Positions 8,509 through 16,643 of a stretch of DNA of 64,000 bases are shown in pieces (the first letter of the stretch is position 1; the number at the start of each line of letters is the position of its first letter). Location of the stretch: positions 1 through 64,000 of the forward strand of contig NZ_JABJVM010000005.1 of NCBI RefSeq assembly GCF_013820765.1, in the 5' to 3' direction. Under the pieces are notes generated by a model. That model did no database searches. It was not told the DNA's origin and saw only the letters and a list, made by a program, of their open reading frames with translations. This DNA comes from Paenilisteria rustica (lineage in GTDB: Bacteria > Bacillota > Bacilli > Lactobacillales > Listeriaceae). The position numbers and the translations under genes are program-made.

Positions 8509-8886
8509 CTACGCTTCTGCGATTACTTCAATTTCAATATCTGCGTCATTCGGCAATTTAGCCACTTGAAAAGCGCTGCGTGCCGGATAATCTCCTTCGA
8601 AAAACGACGCATAAATCTCATTGACCGCGATAAAATTACCAAGGTCTTTGAAAAGTACCGTTGTTTTGACGATTTTATCTAGGCTTGAACCACCAGCTTC
8701 TAGCACTGCTTGGATGTTAGCGAATGCTTGCTTTGTTTGTGCTTCCACGCCTGCCACCATTTCACCTGTTGCGGGATCAATGCCTAGTTGCCCCGATGCA
8801 TAAATAAAACCGTTTACTTTTACCGCTTGAGAATAAGGTCCCAACGCTTTTGGTGCTTGATCTGTATGAATTATTTCTTTTGTCAT
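8509..8886 (-). CDS. ridA: RidA/YjgF family enamine/imine deaminase
   Basis: The 125-residue protein has the whole RidA fold: GPYSQAV, YASGQLGIDPATG, and the C-terminal RSAFQVAKLPNDADIEIEVIA, whose Arg is the substrate-carboxylate ligand. RidA enzymes hydrolyse reactive enamine/imine intermediates made by PLP enzymes such as threonine dehydratase. AGGAGG lies about nine bases before the ATG. A good promoter lies at 8921-8949. The MetE-like gene follows on the same strand with no terminator between, linking it loosely to amino-acid metabolism. Confidence 0.92.
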   Translation of the reverse strand: MTKEIIHTDQAPKALGPYSQAVKVNGFIYASGQLGIDPATGEMVAGVEAQTKQAFANIQAVLEAGGSSLDKIVKTTVLFKDLGNFIAVNEIYASFFEGDYPARSAFQVAKLPNDADIEIEVIAEA

Positions 8887-8920
8887 GTATGAAATCCTCC
8901 TAAATTCTGTTTATGTTAGT

Positions 8921-8949
8921 ATTGTATGTCAATTCAGATAGTTTTGCAA
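8921..8949 (-). promoter_or_regulatory. Promoter of ridA
   Basis: TTGCAA (8944-8949) and TACAAT (8921-8926) are 17 bases apart on the minus strand, 35 bases before the ridA ATG. The -35 box begins just past the stop codon of the upstream membrane-protein gene. Confidence 0.6.
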
Positions 8950-8952
8950 TCT

Positions 8953-9630
8953 TTAAATAGGTAACTTATCGCGGAAATCATTCCATCGTTCGATAATAAG
9001 GTGTTGAACTTGACCTGTGACATCGTGTACATTCGACATAAATACTTGGATAAGTAAATACATGCCGAGCAACGTTATGATTGTAACGGCCACAAATACT
9101 AAAATACTAACCCAATACACATCAACGCGTGATTTTTCATAATGTCCAATAATAAAATACATGATTGCATATGGAAGAAATAGTAAGGCCATCATGCAGA
9201 GTAGCACGGAGATAAGCACCGAACCGAAACTTGTCATGATAATAGATATGATCAAAATAACAAGCGGGAACGTAATCATACCGCCAATACCCGCGGCGCT
9301 CTTCATGAACGTCACTTCTTTAATTCCCATAATATAGCGAATAGCGACCCAAGCAACGGTAATGTTCAGTAGCATTAAAATTAAGATATACAAGAAAACT
9401 TGTCCCGAAGAAACAAAAATGGCGGTAACTATTTTTTGTAATATCGGATACTCTTGCATAGCGTTTAATATGAGCCCCTTCATGTTCCAGCTATATTGCA
9501 ATGATAGTCCTATGACAAATAATAATATGTGAAATAATCCAAATGCCCCCTTTTCCTTACTCGCTTGCATACTTGTTTTTACAGGACGAACAATTGTCAT
9601 CCCCACGTACGAAAAATAATCTCGAATCAT
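8953..9630 (-). CDS. Integral membrane protein, YIP1-like, unknown function
   Basis: The protein has 225 residues. A short amphipathic N-terminus (MIRDYFSYVGMTIVRPV) precedes five hydrophobic segments (about 29-46, 70-92, 110-130, 137-162 and 174-198) and a soluble tail. The layout with a 'RP' motif before the first segment resembles YIP1-domain proteins of Bacillales; this is an impression. ATG 9630 is preferred to the GTG at 9642, because the GTG is part of the AAGGAGTG ribosome-binding site. Expressed divergently from the DUF1294 gene. Confidence 0.6.
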   Translation of the reverse strand: MIRDYFSYVGMTIVRPVKTSMQASKEKGAFGLFHILLFVIGLSLQYSWNMKGLILNAMQEYPILQKIVTAIFVSSGQVFLYILILMLLNITVAWVAIRYIMGIKEVTFMKSAAGIGGMITFPLVILIISIIMTSFGSVLISVLLCMMALLFLPYAIMYFIIGHYEKSRVDVYWVSILVFVAVTIITLLGMYLLIQVFMSNVHDVTGQVQHLIIERWNDFRDKLPI

Positions 9631-9730
9631 CTCAAAACTCACTCCTTTTTAAATATGATATAATTATAACTTGTCGCCATTCATTTGGCACTTTTAAAAC
9701 ATTTTTTGTTAAGGAAGCAGGAGGAAAATC

Positions 9731-10006
9731 ATGTTTATCACATTACTTATCCTATATTATGCGGTTATCAATAGTATCGGTTTTGCGACCATGGCTATCG
9801 ATAAACGAAAAGCAATCAAACATCAATGGCGCATTCCGGAAGCTACACTTTTACTCGTTGCTTTTCTCGGTGGCGGAATTGGCTCATGGATTGGTATGCA
9901 CACGTGTCACCACAAAACCCATAAATGGAAATTCAAAATTGGCGTTCCGTTCTCGATTATCCTGCATATTAGCGCCATTCTCTATCTTATGACTTATTTT
10001 AAGTAG
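9731..10006 (+). CDS. DUF1294 family small membrane protein
   Basis: The 91-residue protein shows the DUF1294 pattern: a first membrane helix with IGFATMAIDKRKA, the loop WRIPEATLL, the glycine-rich helix AFLGGGIGSWIGM, and HKTHKWKFKIGVP before a last helix. RBS AGGAGG lies seven bases before ATG 9731. The function of the family is unknown. It is monocistronic or co-transcribed with the rhodanese gene 74 bases downstream, although a promoter is visible in that gap. Confidence 0.85.
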   Translation: MFITLLILYYAVINSIGFATMAIDKRKAIKHQWRIPEATLLLVAFLGGGIGSWIGMHTCHHKTHKWKFKIGVPFSIILHISAILYLMTYFK

Positions 10007-10026
10007 CTTTATCACAAGCGCGGAAG

Positions 10027-10056
10027 TTGTTTTCTCCCCCCACTATCCTTTAAAAT
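10027..10056 (+). promoter_or_regulatory. Promoter of the rhodanese gene
   Basis: TTGTTT and TAAAAT are separated by 18 bases in the gap between the DUF1294 and rhodanese genes, about 25 bases before the start codon. Confidence 0.4.
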
Positions 10057-10080
10057 AAAACTATTCGAGAGGGGTTTTTA

Positions 10081-10374
10081 ATGATGAGTTTTAATCTTAT
10101 TTCCGTAGAAGAATTAGAGAGTCGTTCTGCAGAGAATATTATCGATGTGCGCGATACGGCCGATTTCGACGCCGTTCACATTGAAGGTGTCCGCAATATT
10201 CCGCTGATTGGCTTGCCAAATTTTGTAGAAGAATTAAATCCAAACACTATTTACAGCGTGATTTGTTATTCAGGTAAACGTTCCACACAAGCATGCGAAT
10301 ACCTAAGCGCACGCGGGCTCCAATGCGAGAATGTCGTCGGTGGCATGAACGCTTGGCTCGAGAAAGAAAACTAA
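10081..10374 (+). CDS. Single-domain rhodanese-like protein
   Basis: The 97-residue protein is one rhodanese domain: DVRDTADFDAVHIEGVRNIP (CH2A-type motif) and the active-site loop CYSGKRS with the persulfide-forming Cys at about residue 61, then NVVGGMNAW. Such proteins carry sulfane sulfur between donors and acceptors in the cytoplasm. GAGAGGGG lies ahead of two consecutive ATGs; either could start. No partner sulfur gene is adjacent. Confidence 0.88.
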   Translation: MMSFNLISVEELESRSAENIIDVRDTADFDAVHIEGVRNIPLIGLPNFVEELNPNTIYSVICYSGKRSTQACEYLSARGLQCENVVGGMNAWLEKEN

Positions 10375-10376
10375 GA

Positions 10377-10426
10377 AAAGAGGTACGCCACATTCGCGGA
10401 AAAAACCGAGTCTGGCGTACCTCTTT
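10377..10426. terminator. Bidirectional terminator between rhodanese and Ca2+-ATPase genes
   Basis: AAAGAGGTACGCCA (10377-10390) pairs perfectly over 14 bp with 10413-10426 around a 22-base loop. A/T runs flank both sides, and the element sits between convergent genes. Confidence 0.8.
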
Positions 10427-10434
10427 ATTTTGTG

Positions 10435-13083
10435 TTATTTTCCTTTTCCGATCCGACTTACTAGTTTGCCAAGTTCCATCAAAATCACTGCGGCAAGTGC
10501 AAGTCCTGCGGCGATTCCCCACTCGTTTAGACCGAATGATGCTGGAATCGAGAAGACTTCGCGCGCGCCTGGAAGTATCGTCACGCCATAAAGCACGAAA
10601 CATACTAGCACAGCGTAAATCACGTATTTATTACTGAAAAATCCTGCTTCAAATGCGGTTTGTTTATTAGAACGTGCCGCAAAAGTTTGCAACGTACGAG
10701 CCAAGATCAGTGTCGTAAATGCCATCGCAACACTAATTTCAGGCGAATGTTGCAAGCCGATATATTGCGAAATAATAACCGCAACCCCAATCAAAACACC
10801 ACGCGTAATGACTGCCTGCATCGTTCCACCCGCAAAAATACCTTCTTTAATATCCCGCGGTTTACGCTCCATCACATCTGGCTCCGCTTTCTCCATTCCA
10901 AGTGCTATCGCTGGCAAGGAATCATTGACTAAATTGATAAACAGCAGTTGTAGCGCCGTAAACGGATTAATCCAGTCAAATACTAAGGCAAAAAGAATCG
11001 CAATAATCGCGCCTAGGTTCCCTGCAAACAGGTACGCAATCGATTTTTTAATGTTATCAAAAACAGTACGGCCGACCTCCACCGCACTCACAATCGAAAC
11101 GAAATTATCATCCGTCAAGACCATCGCCGAAGCATCTTTGGCAACATCAGTCCCACTTCCCATCGCCACACCAATATCGGCTTGCTTCAAGGCCGGCGCA
11201 TCATTCACACCATCCCCCGTCATCGAAGTAACCTTCCCTTTTTTCTGCCAAGCTTTCACGATTCGAATTTTATTTTCAGGAGACACCCGGGCATAGACCG
11301 AAATATGTTCCAGTTTTTCATCCAGTTCTTGCTCCGATAACGCATCGAGTTCTTGCCCAGTAAGCGCGATGTCATCCGGTTGCATCAAGCCAATGTCGCG
11401 CCCAATCGCCTGCGCCGTCGTCTTATGATCCCCTGTAATCATCACCGTGCGAATCCCAGCCTTTTTCGACTCCTCAATCGCCGCATAAACCGCCTCACGT
11501 GGCGGATCAATCATCGCCGTCAAACCAACGAGCACCAAATCATGCTCATCAGCCAAATCAACATCCGACTGCGAACCGTCCAAACGCTTATACGCATACG
11601 CCAAAACCCGTAACGCCTGATTCGAAAAGTCCTCATTCGCCTGCATCAAAGTAGCCTTCAATTCCTCTGTCAGCGGCTGCTCCTTGCCATCCAAAAATAC
11701 TTGGCTACAGCGCGCAAACACGACATCCGGTCCCCCTTTTGTCAGCATCGCTTTTTGCCCATCAAATGTATGCACCGTCGACATCAATTTCCGCTCCGAA
11801 TCAAACGGAATCTCCGCCTCCCGCAAATAACGCTCCCGAATCTCGTTATAATTCTTATTGTTCTTATTACTAAACGCGATCAGCGCAACCTCCGTCGGGT
11901 CCCCAAGCTCCATACCTTCTTCGTTTATATTCGAGTCGTTACAAAGCACCGCGATATGAATCAAACGACGCTCGCCCTCCGACCACGTATCCGGCGTATC
12001 CGGGAAAACTTCCTGCGTCCCGTCCGGCAAATAATAATCCACCACCGTCATCTTATTTTGCGTCAACGTCCCCGTTTTATCCGTACAAATCACGCTCGTC
12101 GAACCAAGCGTCTCAACCGCCGGCAACTTCCGAATAATCGCGTGCCGTTTTGCCATTTTGTTCGTTCCAACCGACAACACAATTGTTACAATAGACGACA
12201 ACGCCTCCGGAATCGCCGCAACAGCTACTGCCACCGCAAACATAAACGCATTCAAAATCGCTTTCGTCATGTCTCCACTTCCGCCACCAAGCCAAGCACG
12301 CCCAGCCTCAATCGCGAAAATCAAGATACACAACAGCAAAATCCCGACGCCCAGTTTCTTACTAAAGCTCTCCAATTTTTGCTGCAATGGCGTCTGTTTC
12401 GCCTCAGCACTCTCGAGCAAGCCAGCAATTTTACCGATTTCCGTACCGCCGCCCGTTCCAGTCACGACAAAAGCACCACGACCATAAACCGTCAGCGCGC
12501 CACTAAAGACCATGTTTTTCCGATCCCCAAGCGCCACGTCCTCCGGAATCACCCGAATATGTTTTTCGACCGCCTCCGATTCCCCCGTCAGCATGCCCTC
12601 GTCCACTTTAAGCGAACCACTTTCAAAAATCCGCCCATCCGCCGGAACAAAATCCCCAGCATCCAGCAAAACGATATCGCCGACAACGAGTTCCCGCGCA
12701 GCAATCGTCAACTTTTCACCGTTCCTGATCACCTTAGCCGCGGGTGCCGACATCTCTTTCAGCGCATCAAGCGACCCTTCCGCCTTCCTCGTCTGCACCA
12801 CACTAATCACCGAGTTCAGAATCAGCACCGCAAAAATAATCAGCGACTCCACAACCTCACCAATCAAAATCTGCACAAGGGCTGCCGCAAGCAAAACAAT
12901 GACCATCGGATCCTTAAACGTCTCCAAAAACAGTTTCCACAACGGATCCTTCAACTTATCTTTCAATTCATTATAACCATCCCGCTCCAACCGTTTCGTA
13001 ACCTCAGCCGTCGTCAACCCAGTTTTCGCAGAAGTTTCTAACTCTTCTAATACCTTATCCGCTTCCTCTTGATATCTCTGCAT
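10435..13083 (-). CDS. Ca2+-transporting P-type ATPase, LMCA1 type
   Basis: The 882-residue P2A-type ATPase closely resembles Listeria monocytogenes LMCA1 (Lmo0841, 880 residues), which exports Ca2+ in exchange for protons. Visible motifs: actuator TGES, M4 AIPEALSS, phosphorylation site CTDKTGTLT (Asp near 335), hinge TGDGVNDAPAL, M6 LINLVNDSLPA, and M8 ILARTLQTF with the Arg that replaces an acidic ligand and fits a single-Ca2+ pump. ATG 13083 has GAGGTG seven bases upstream; the TTG two codons earlier is too close. It ends at a shared terminator with the rhodanese gene. It probably protects against high Ca2+ or alkaline pH. Confidence 0.93.
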   Translation of the reverse strand: MQRYQEEADKVLEELETSAKTGLTTAEVTKRLERDGYNELKDKLKDPLWKLFLETFKDPMVIVLLAAALVQILIGEVVESLIIFAVLILNSVISVVQTRKAEGSLDALKEMSAPAAKVIRNGEKLTIAARELVVGDIVLLDAGDFVPADGRIFESGSLKVDEGMLTGESEAVEKHIRVIPEDVALGDRKNMVFSGALTVYGRGAFVVTGTGGGTEIGKIAGLLESAEAKQTPLQQKLESFSKKLGVGILLLCILIFAIEAGRAWLGGGSGDMTKAILNAFMFAVAVAVAAIPEALSSIVTIVLSVGTNKMAKRHAIIRKLPAVETLGSTSVICTDKTGTLTQNKMTVVDYYLPDGTQEVFPDTPDTWSEGERRLIHIAVLCNDSNINEEGMELGDPTEVALIAFSNKNNKNYNEIRERYLREAEIPFDSERKLMSTVHTFDGQKAMLTKGGPDVVFARCSQVFLDGKEQPLTEELKATLMQANEDFSNQALRVLAYAYKRLDGSQSDVDLADEHDLVLVGLTAMIDPPREAVYAAIEESKKAGIRTVMITGDHKTTAQAIGRDIGLMQPDDIALTGQELDALSEQELDEKLEHISVYARVSPENKIRIVKAWQKKGKVTSMTGDGVNDAPALKQADIGVAMGSGTDVAKDASAMVLTDDNFVSIVSAVEVGRTVFDNIKKSIAYLFAGNLGAIIAILFALVFDWINPFTALQLLFINLVNDSLPAIALGMEKAEPDVMERKPRDIKEGIFAGGTMQAVITRGVLIGVAVIISQYIGLQHSPEISVAMAFTTLILARTLQTFAARSNKQTAFEAGFFSNKYVIYAVLVCFVLYGVTILPGAREVFSIPASFGLNEWGIAAGLALAAVILMELGKLVSRIGKGK

Positions 13084-13221
13084 CCCCAAACACCTCTTTT
13101 TTTACAGTATATTACCCATTATACCCGAAAAACCTCATTTTCAAATCAAAAAACCACGAAATCCCAAAAAATCAGATCTCGCGGTCTAAAATCACTATAA
13201 AAATCAGACTACCCCTTTGAA

Positions 13222-14694
13222 TTACTCCCGTAGGTCGGACATCTTCGCTTTGCCCATCAACAGCATCGTGAAAAATGCCAAGCTCAGCGGAATCAGCGTC
13301 CACAAAAATGTTTGCGCAATCGAGCTGCACAATACTTCGGTCACCTTGTCCAAAATTTCGGTTGGAATTTTTGCGCGTAGTTCTGGTGACAAAATTGCGC
13401 GGCTATCGATGTGCTTAAACATATCCGGAACACCGTCAGCAAATAGGTTACGCTGCACCACGCCATAAATCGTGATCCCAACTGTCATACCGAACGAACG
13501 GATAAAGTTATTCGTCGCACTCGCTGTTCCGCGTTCACTCGGATTAATTTTATACAGGCTCGCCGTCCCCAGAATCGAGAACGATGGGCCAATCCCAACG
13601 CCTAGCATCACCATGTAAATCGTCAACATGTAACGTGGTGTGTCTGGCGTCAGCGTCCCAAACAAAATCGTCGTCACAAACGTCAAAATCCCAGCGCAAA
13701 TCATAATCGAGCGGAAACTAAAACGGTTCGCCAAGTTCCCAGAAACAGCCGCCATCACGCTCGTACCAAGCATCATCGGCAGGAGTAACAATCCTGAATT
13801 CGTCGCCGTTCCACCATCCACACCTTGCACATAAAGCGGGATGTAAATCGTCGCAACCATAAAGACACCACCGTACAGCATCCCCGTTAGCACCGTCCCC
13901 AAGTACACGTTTCGCTTAAACAAGTAAAACGGTAAAATCGGATCCGACGCACGGCGCTCTACAAAAATAAGCACAATCATCGCGACTATAAACAACGCAA
14001 ACAGACTCAAAATCTGCACAGAATCCCATGCATATGTCTGACCGCCAAGCTCTAGCCCGAACATCAAAGCAACCGTCCCGCCAACGAGGAAGAACGCGCC
14101 CAGCCAATCAATTTTAGCTTTATTATGTTTCGGTGATTCTTTATAAAAAGCACTAATTAAAAATAAGGCCACAATCCCAATCGGAATATTAATATAGAAA
14201 ATCCAGTGCCAGCTAATATTATCCGTGATAAACGCGCCAAGTAGCGGTCCAACAACGCTCGATAATCCGAATACCGCGCCAAACCAACCCCCGACACTCG
14301 CTCTTTTTTCAAGTGGCAATACGTCCCAAATAATCGTGAACGCAATCGGCATCAACGCACTTCCACCGATACCTTGAATCGCTCGGTAAATCGCAAGTTG
14401 CGTCATCGATTCCGCCGTCCCACATAAAATCGAACCAATTAAAAATAAAGTAATCCCAAATATGTAGAAGCGCTTCCGTCCATACATATCCGATAATTTT
14501 CCGAAAATCGGCATTCCTGCCATTTCCGCTACTAAGTAAGCCGACGTAATCCAAACATACTTATCAAGTCCCCCTAAATCCCCTACGATTGTCCCCATAC
14601 TAGCTGCAACAATCGTGTTATCAAGAGAAGAAACAAAGATTCCGAGCATGAGCGCTATCAACACCGGAAGTATTTTCGTTTCTGTTTTTGCCAT
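13222..14694 (-). CDS. MFS drug efflux pump, DHA2 (14-helix, EmrB/QacA) family
   Basis: The 490-residue protein has about 14 hydrophobic segments. It shows the DHA2 motif D1-like region SSLDNTIVAASM in helix 1, the motif A loop GKLSDMYGRKR, and motif C VVGPLLGAFIT. It probably exports lipophilic drugs by proton antiport. ATG 14694 has AAGGGTGAG six bases upstream. It is divergent from a TetR gene with a perfect palindrome between them, so repression by that TetR is likely. The order pump-TetR-GNAT beside the LMCA1 gene resembles the Listeria arrangement. Substrate unknown. Confidence 0.88.
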   Translation of the reverse strand: MAKTETKILPVLIALMLGIFVSSLDNTIVAASMGTIVGDLGGLDKYVWITSAYLVAEMAGMPIFGKLSDMYGRKRFYIFGITLFLIGSILCGTAESMTQLAIYRAIQGIGGSALMPIAFTIIWDVLPLEKRASVGGWFGAVFGLSSVVGPLLGAFITDNISWHWIFYINIPIGIVALFLISAFYKESPKHNKAKIDWLGAFFLVGGTVALMFGLELGGQTYAWDSVQILSLFALFIVAMIVLIFVERRASDPILPFYLFKRNVYLGTVLTGMLYGGVFMVATIYIPLYVQGVDGGTATNSGLLLLPMMLGTSVMAAVSGNLANRFSFRSIMICAGILTFVTTILFGTLTPDTPRYMLTIYMVMLGVGIGPSFSILGTASLYKINPSERGTASATNNFIRSFGMTVGITIYGVVQRNLFADGVPDMFKHIDSRAILSPELRAKIPTEILDKVTEVLCSSIAQTFLWTLIPLSLAFFTMLLMGKAKMSDLRE

Positions 14695-14752
14695 TTTTCT
14701 CACCCTTCTTGACCTCAACCATGTATAATAGAAATATCACAGTTCGCCTTCT

Positions 14753-14773
14753 TAATTTAACACTGTTAAATTA
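14753..14773. promoter_or_regulatory. TetR-type operator between efflux pump and regulator genes
   Basis: TAATTTAACA (14753-14762) and its exact complement (14764-14773) flank a single C. The 21-bp perfect palindrome lies 58 bases from the pump start and 47 bases from the regulator start. It is the only strong dyad in the divergent region, so autoregulation plus pump repression is the simplest reading. Confidence 0.7.
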
Positions 14774-14820
14774 TATCTCTATTACCCTGAAAATAAAATC
14801 AGTCTAAAGGAGTATTTTTA

Positions 14821-15486
14821 GTGAGCAAAAAAAGGAATCTAACCAAAGAAAAGATAATTCTCGCCTCATTAGAAGTTTTACAGAAGAATGGTATACAAAA
14901 ATTGTCGATGCGCAAAGTGGCCGAGGCGATGAACGTTCAAGCCCCTGCGATTTATTGGCATTTCAAAAACAAACAGGATTTGCTACAAGGCTTGGCAAGC
15001 TACATTTCGTCTCAGATTGAACTCCCTGATGCGGCGCTCCCTTGGCAGGAAAAAGCGCGTATTATTGCGATGCGAAGCCATGATGCGATGCGCGAGATTC
15101 CAGATGGCGCGGAAATCATGATGAAAACGATTCCTGTGGATATTCACCGTTTGACGCTGATTGATTACTTGTTCCGAGCCTTTTTGGACGCTGGGTTCAG
15201 TGAGGATCAGACGCTTGCTTTGTGCAATTTGATCGATAATTATGTGACGGGAATTGCACTGGATGAAACATCACAGGACCGGACGCTGAACGAGGTTGGG
15301 CCAGATAAAATACAAGGTCTTTTTGCCTCGATGTTCGAACGGGAAGATACGCAGAATCTAAAAGTGTTACCGGTCATGAAAAAGCACGCGGAATCTGGCA
15401 ATCGTTTTGATTTGAATTTTCTATTTGGATTGGACGTTATTATCGCTGGTGCTGAAAGGTTGCTGGCGTCAAATGAAGGAGTGTGA
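14821..15486 (+). CDS. TetR/AcrR family transcriptional regulator
   Basis: The 221-residue protein has an N-terminal TetR HTH (about 8-55: ILASLEVLQKNGIQKLSMRKVAEAM then APAIYWHFKNKQDLL). It has a C-terminal ligand domain of the TetR_C type, with an overall shape like TetR itself (AIYWHFKNK). The start is GTG 14821 with AAAGGAG nine bases upstream. It probably represses the divergent MFS pump through the palindrome at 14753-14773. The GNAT gene follows four bases after the stop, with its RBS inside this coding region. Confidence 0.88.
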   Translation: MSKKRNLTKEKIILASLEVLQKNGIQKLSMRKVAEAMNVQAPAIYWHFKNKQDLLQGLASYISSQIELPDAALPWQEKARIIAMRSHDAMREIPDGAEIMMKTIPVDIHRLTLIDYLFRAFLDAGFSEDQTLALCNLIDNYVTGIALDETSQDRTLNEVGPDKIQGLFASMFEREDTQNLKVLPVMKKHAESGNRFDLNFLFGLDVIIAGAERLLASNEGV

Positions 15487-15489
15487 AAC

Positions 15490-16041
15490 ATGCGCGAAGA
15501 TAAGTTATTACAAGGAGAACGCGTTTTCCTGCGCCCATTAAATGCAGACGATCAAGATACATACTATACGTTATTTTCGGGCAGCGATGTGCGCCGTTTA
15601 ACGGGGACAAAACAAGCTTTTACCTACGCCCAAATCGAGCAATATATCGCGAATAAGTGGCAGGATAGCGATGCAGTTCTACTATTGATTTGCTTGCAAG
15701 ATACGGAGGAAGTGATTGGGGATATCGCGCTACAGGATATCGACACGACAAATCGCAACGCCAACATACGAATCGCTATTAGCAAAAAGGAACATCAAAG
15801 TAAAGGCTACGGATCGGAAGCAATGCGGCTCATGCTAGATTACGGATTCGGGATGTTGAATCTACACCGAGTGGAACTTAACGTATTCGACTACAACAAA
15901 CAAGCCATCCGCGCCTACGAAAAAGTCGGTTTTACGGTGGAAGGCGTGCAACGCGAAGCCTTATTTTACGACCACACTTATCACGATTCGATTTTGATGA
16001 GCATACTTGCTCGTGAATACCGCGAAAAACACCTTAACTAA
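15490..16041 (+). CDS. GNAT N-acetyltransferase, RimJ/RimL-like
   Basis: The 183-residue protein has RVFLRPLNADD at the N-terminus and the acetyl-CoA motif region ISKKEHQSKGYGSEAMRLML, then HRVELNVFDYNKQAIRAYEKVGF. This is the RimJ/RimL/SpeG branch of GNATs. Substrate cannot be told. It is probably co-transcribed with the TetR gene, because only three bases separate them and AAGGAG lies inside the tetR-type gene. It could add a second resistance function beside the efflux pump, which is speculation. Confidence 0.82.
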   Translation: MREDKLLQGERVFLRPLNADDQDTYYTLFSGSDVRRLTGTKQAFTYAQIEQYIANKWQDSDAVLLLICLQDTEEVIGDIALQDIDTTNRNANIRIAISKKEHQSKGYGSEAMRLMLDYGFGMLNLHRVELNVFDYNKQAIRAYEKVGFTVEGVQREALFYDHTYHDSILMSILAREYREKHLN

Positions 16042-16045
16042 AGAT

Positions 16046-16080
16046 AAAAACTAGGATCCTCAATGGATACCTAGTTTTTT
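16046..16080. terminator. Bidirectional terminator
   Basis: AAAAACTAGG and CCTAGTTTTT are complementary and enclose a short TCC/GGA stem. A T tract follows on the plus strand. The 3' end of the convergent DUF805 gene lies in it. Confidence 0.75.
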
Positions 16081-16472
16081 TCATTATCATATTTATTGGG
16101 TCCGGGGCTCGACTTTGCACACATAAGCAACAAAATCAAGCCTTGCCCAATCGCCGGAATAAGTCCGACAAGGGCAACCCAACCAGTCACATCCATATCG
16201 TGAAGCCGCCTCACAATCAAGGCAATAAGCGGGACAATAATGGCTAGTTCATAACCCATCAACAAACCATTGGCAACCGCAACAACGATAATGCCCACAT
16301 GACTATCAAATCCTAGTAAATCAAAAATACTTCCCAATTGCGTGACTCCGTGCAGTATGCTAAAAATGGCGATGTGCCACAATAAAACAAACCAAAATTC
16401 CCATCTAACTGACCGGCCTTTAAATTCTGCATAATTGAGCCAGAACAATTTATAGGCAAAAAATAAATGCAT
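16071..16472 (-). CDS. DUF805 family membrane protein
   Basis: The 133-residue protein starts with YKLFWLNYAEFKGRSVRWEFW, has four hydrophobic segments, and carries the diagnostic RRLHDMDVTGW loop and the C-terminal SSPGPNKYD of DUF805. Function is unknown. GGAGGAAG lies just before the ATG, and a TATAAT-like -10 sits about 45 bases upstream. The stop codon lies within the shared terminator with the GNAT gene. Confidence 0.87.
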   Translation of the reverse strand: MHLFFAYKLFWLNYAEFKGRSVRWEFWFVLLWHIAIFSILHGVTQLGSIFDLLGFDSHVGIIVVAVANGLLMGYELAIIVPLIALIVRRLHDMDVTGWVALVGLIPAIGQGLILLLMCAKSSPGPNKYDNEKN

Positions 16473-16600
16473 CGCTTCCTCCTGTTTTCTTCTTATTCTG
16501 AACTTCTATTATACAGGATGAAGTCACACATTGTTAGTTTTTCGGTGAACTTCTTACGCTTTTCAACACTTGAATATAGTTTTTTTTATCTTTTATACAT

Positions 16601-16628
16601 AAAAAGGAATTTAATAATCCAATTCCTT
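16601..16628 (-). terminator. Terminator of the ABC exporter gene
   Basis: On the minus strand AAGGAATT and AATTCCTT form an 8-bp stem with a 9-base loop, followed by TTTTATG, 16 bases past the exporter stop. Confidence 0.6.
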
Positions 16629-16643
16629 ACTTCTAATTTACTG

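Noticed and set aside
11701-13041. 446-codon plus-strand open frame
   Set aside because: It is the complement of the Ca2+-ATPase gene, whose purine-rich coding strand leaves the opposite strand open; Arg/His/Asn-rich composition is typical of such shadows.
14753-14773. PrfA box
   Set aside because: TTAACA and TGTTAA are present but separated by one base, not the two of a PrfA box; the full 21-bp symmetry and adjacent TetR gene fit a TetR operator better.
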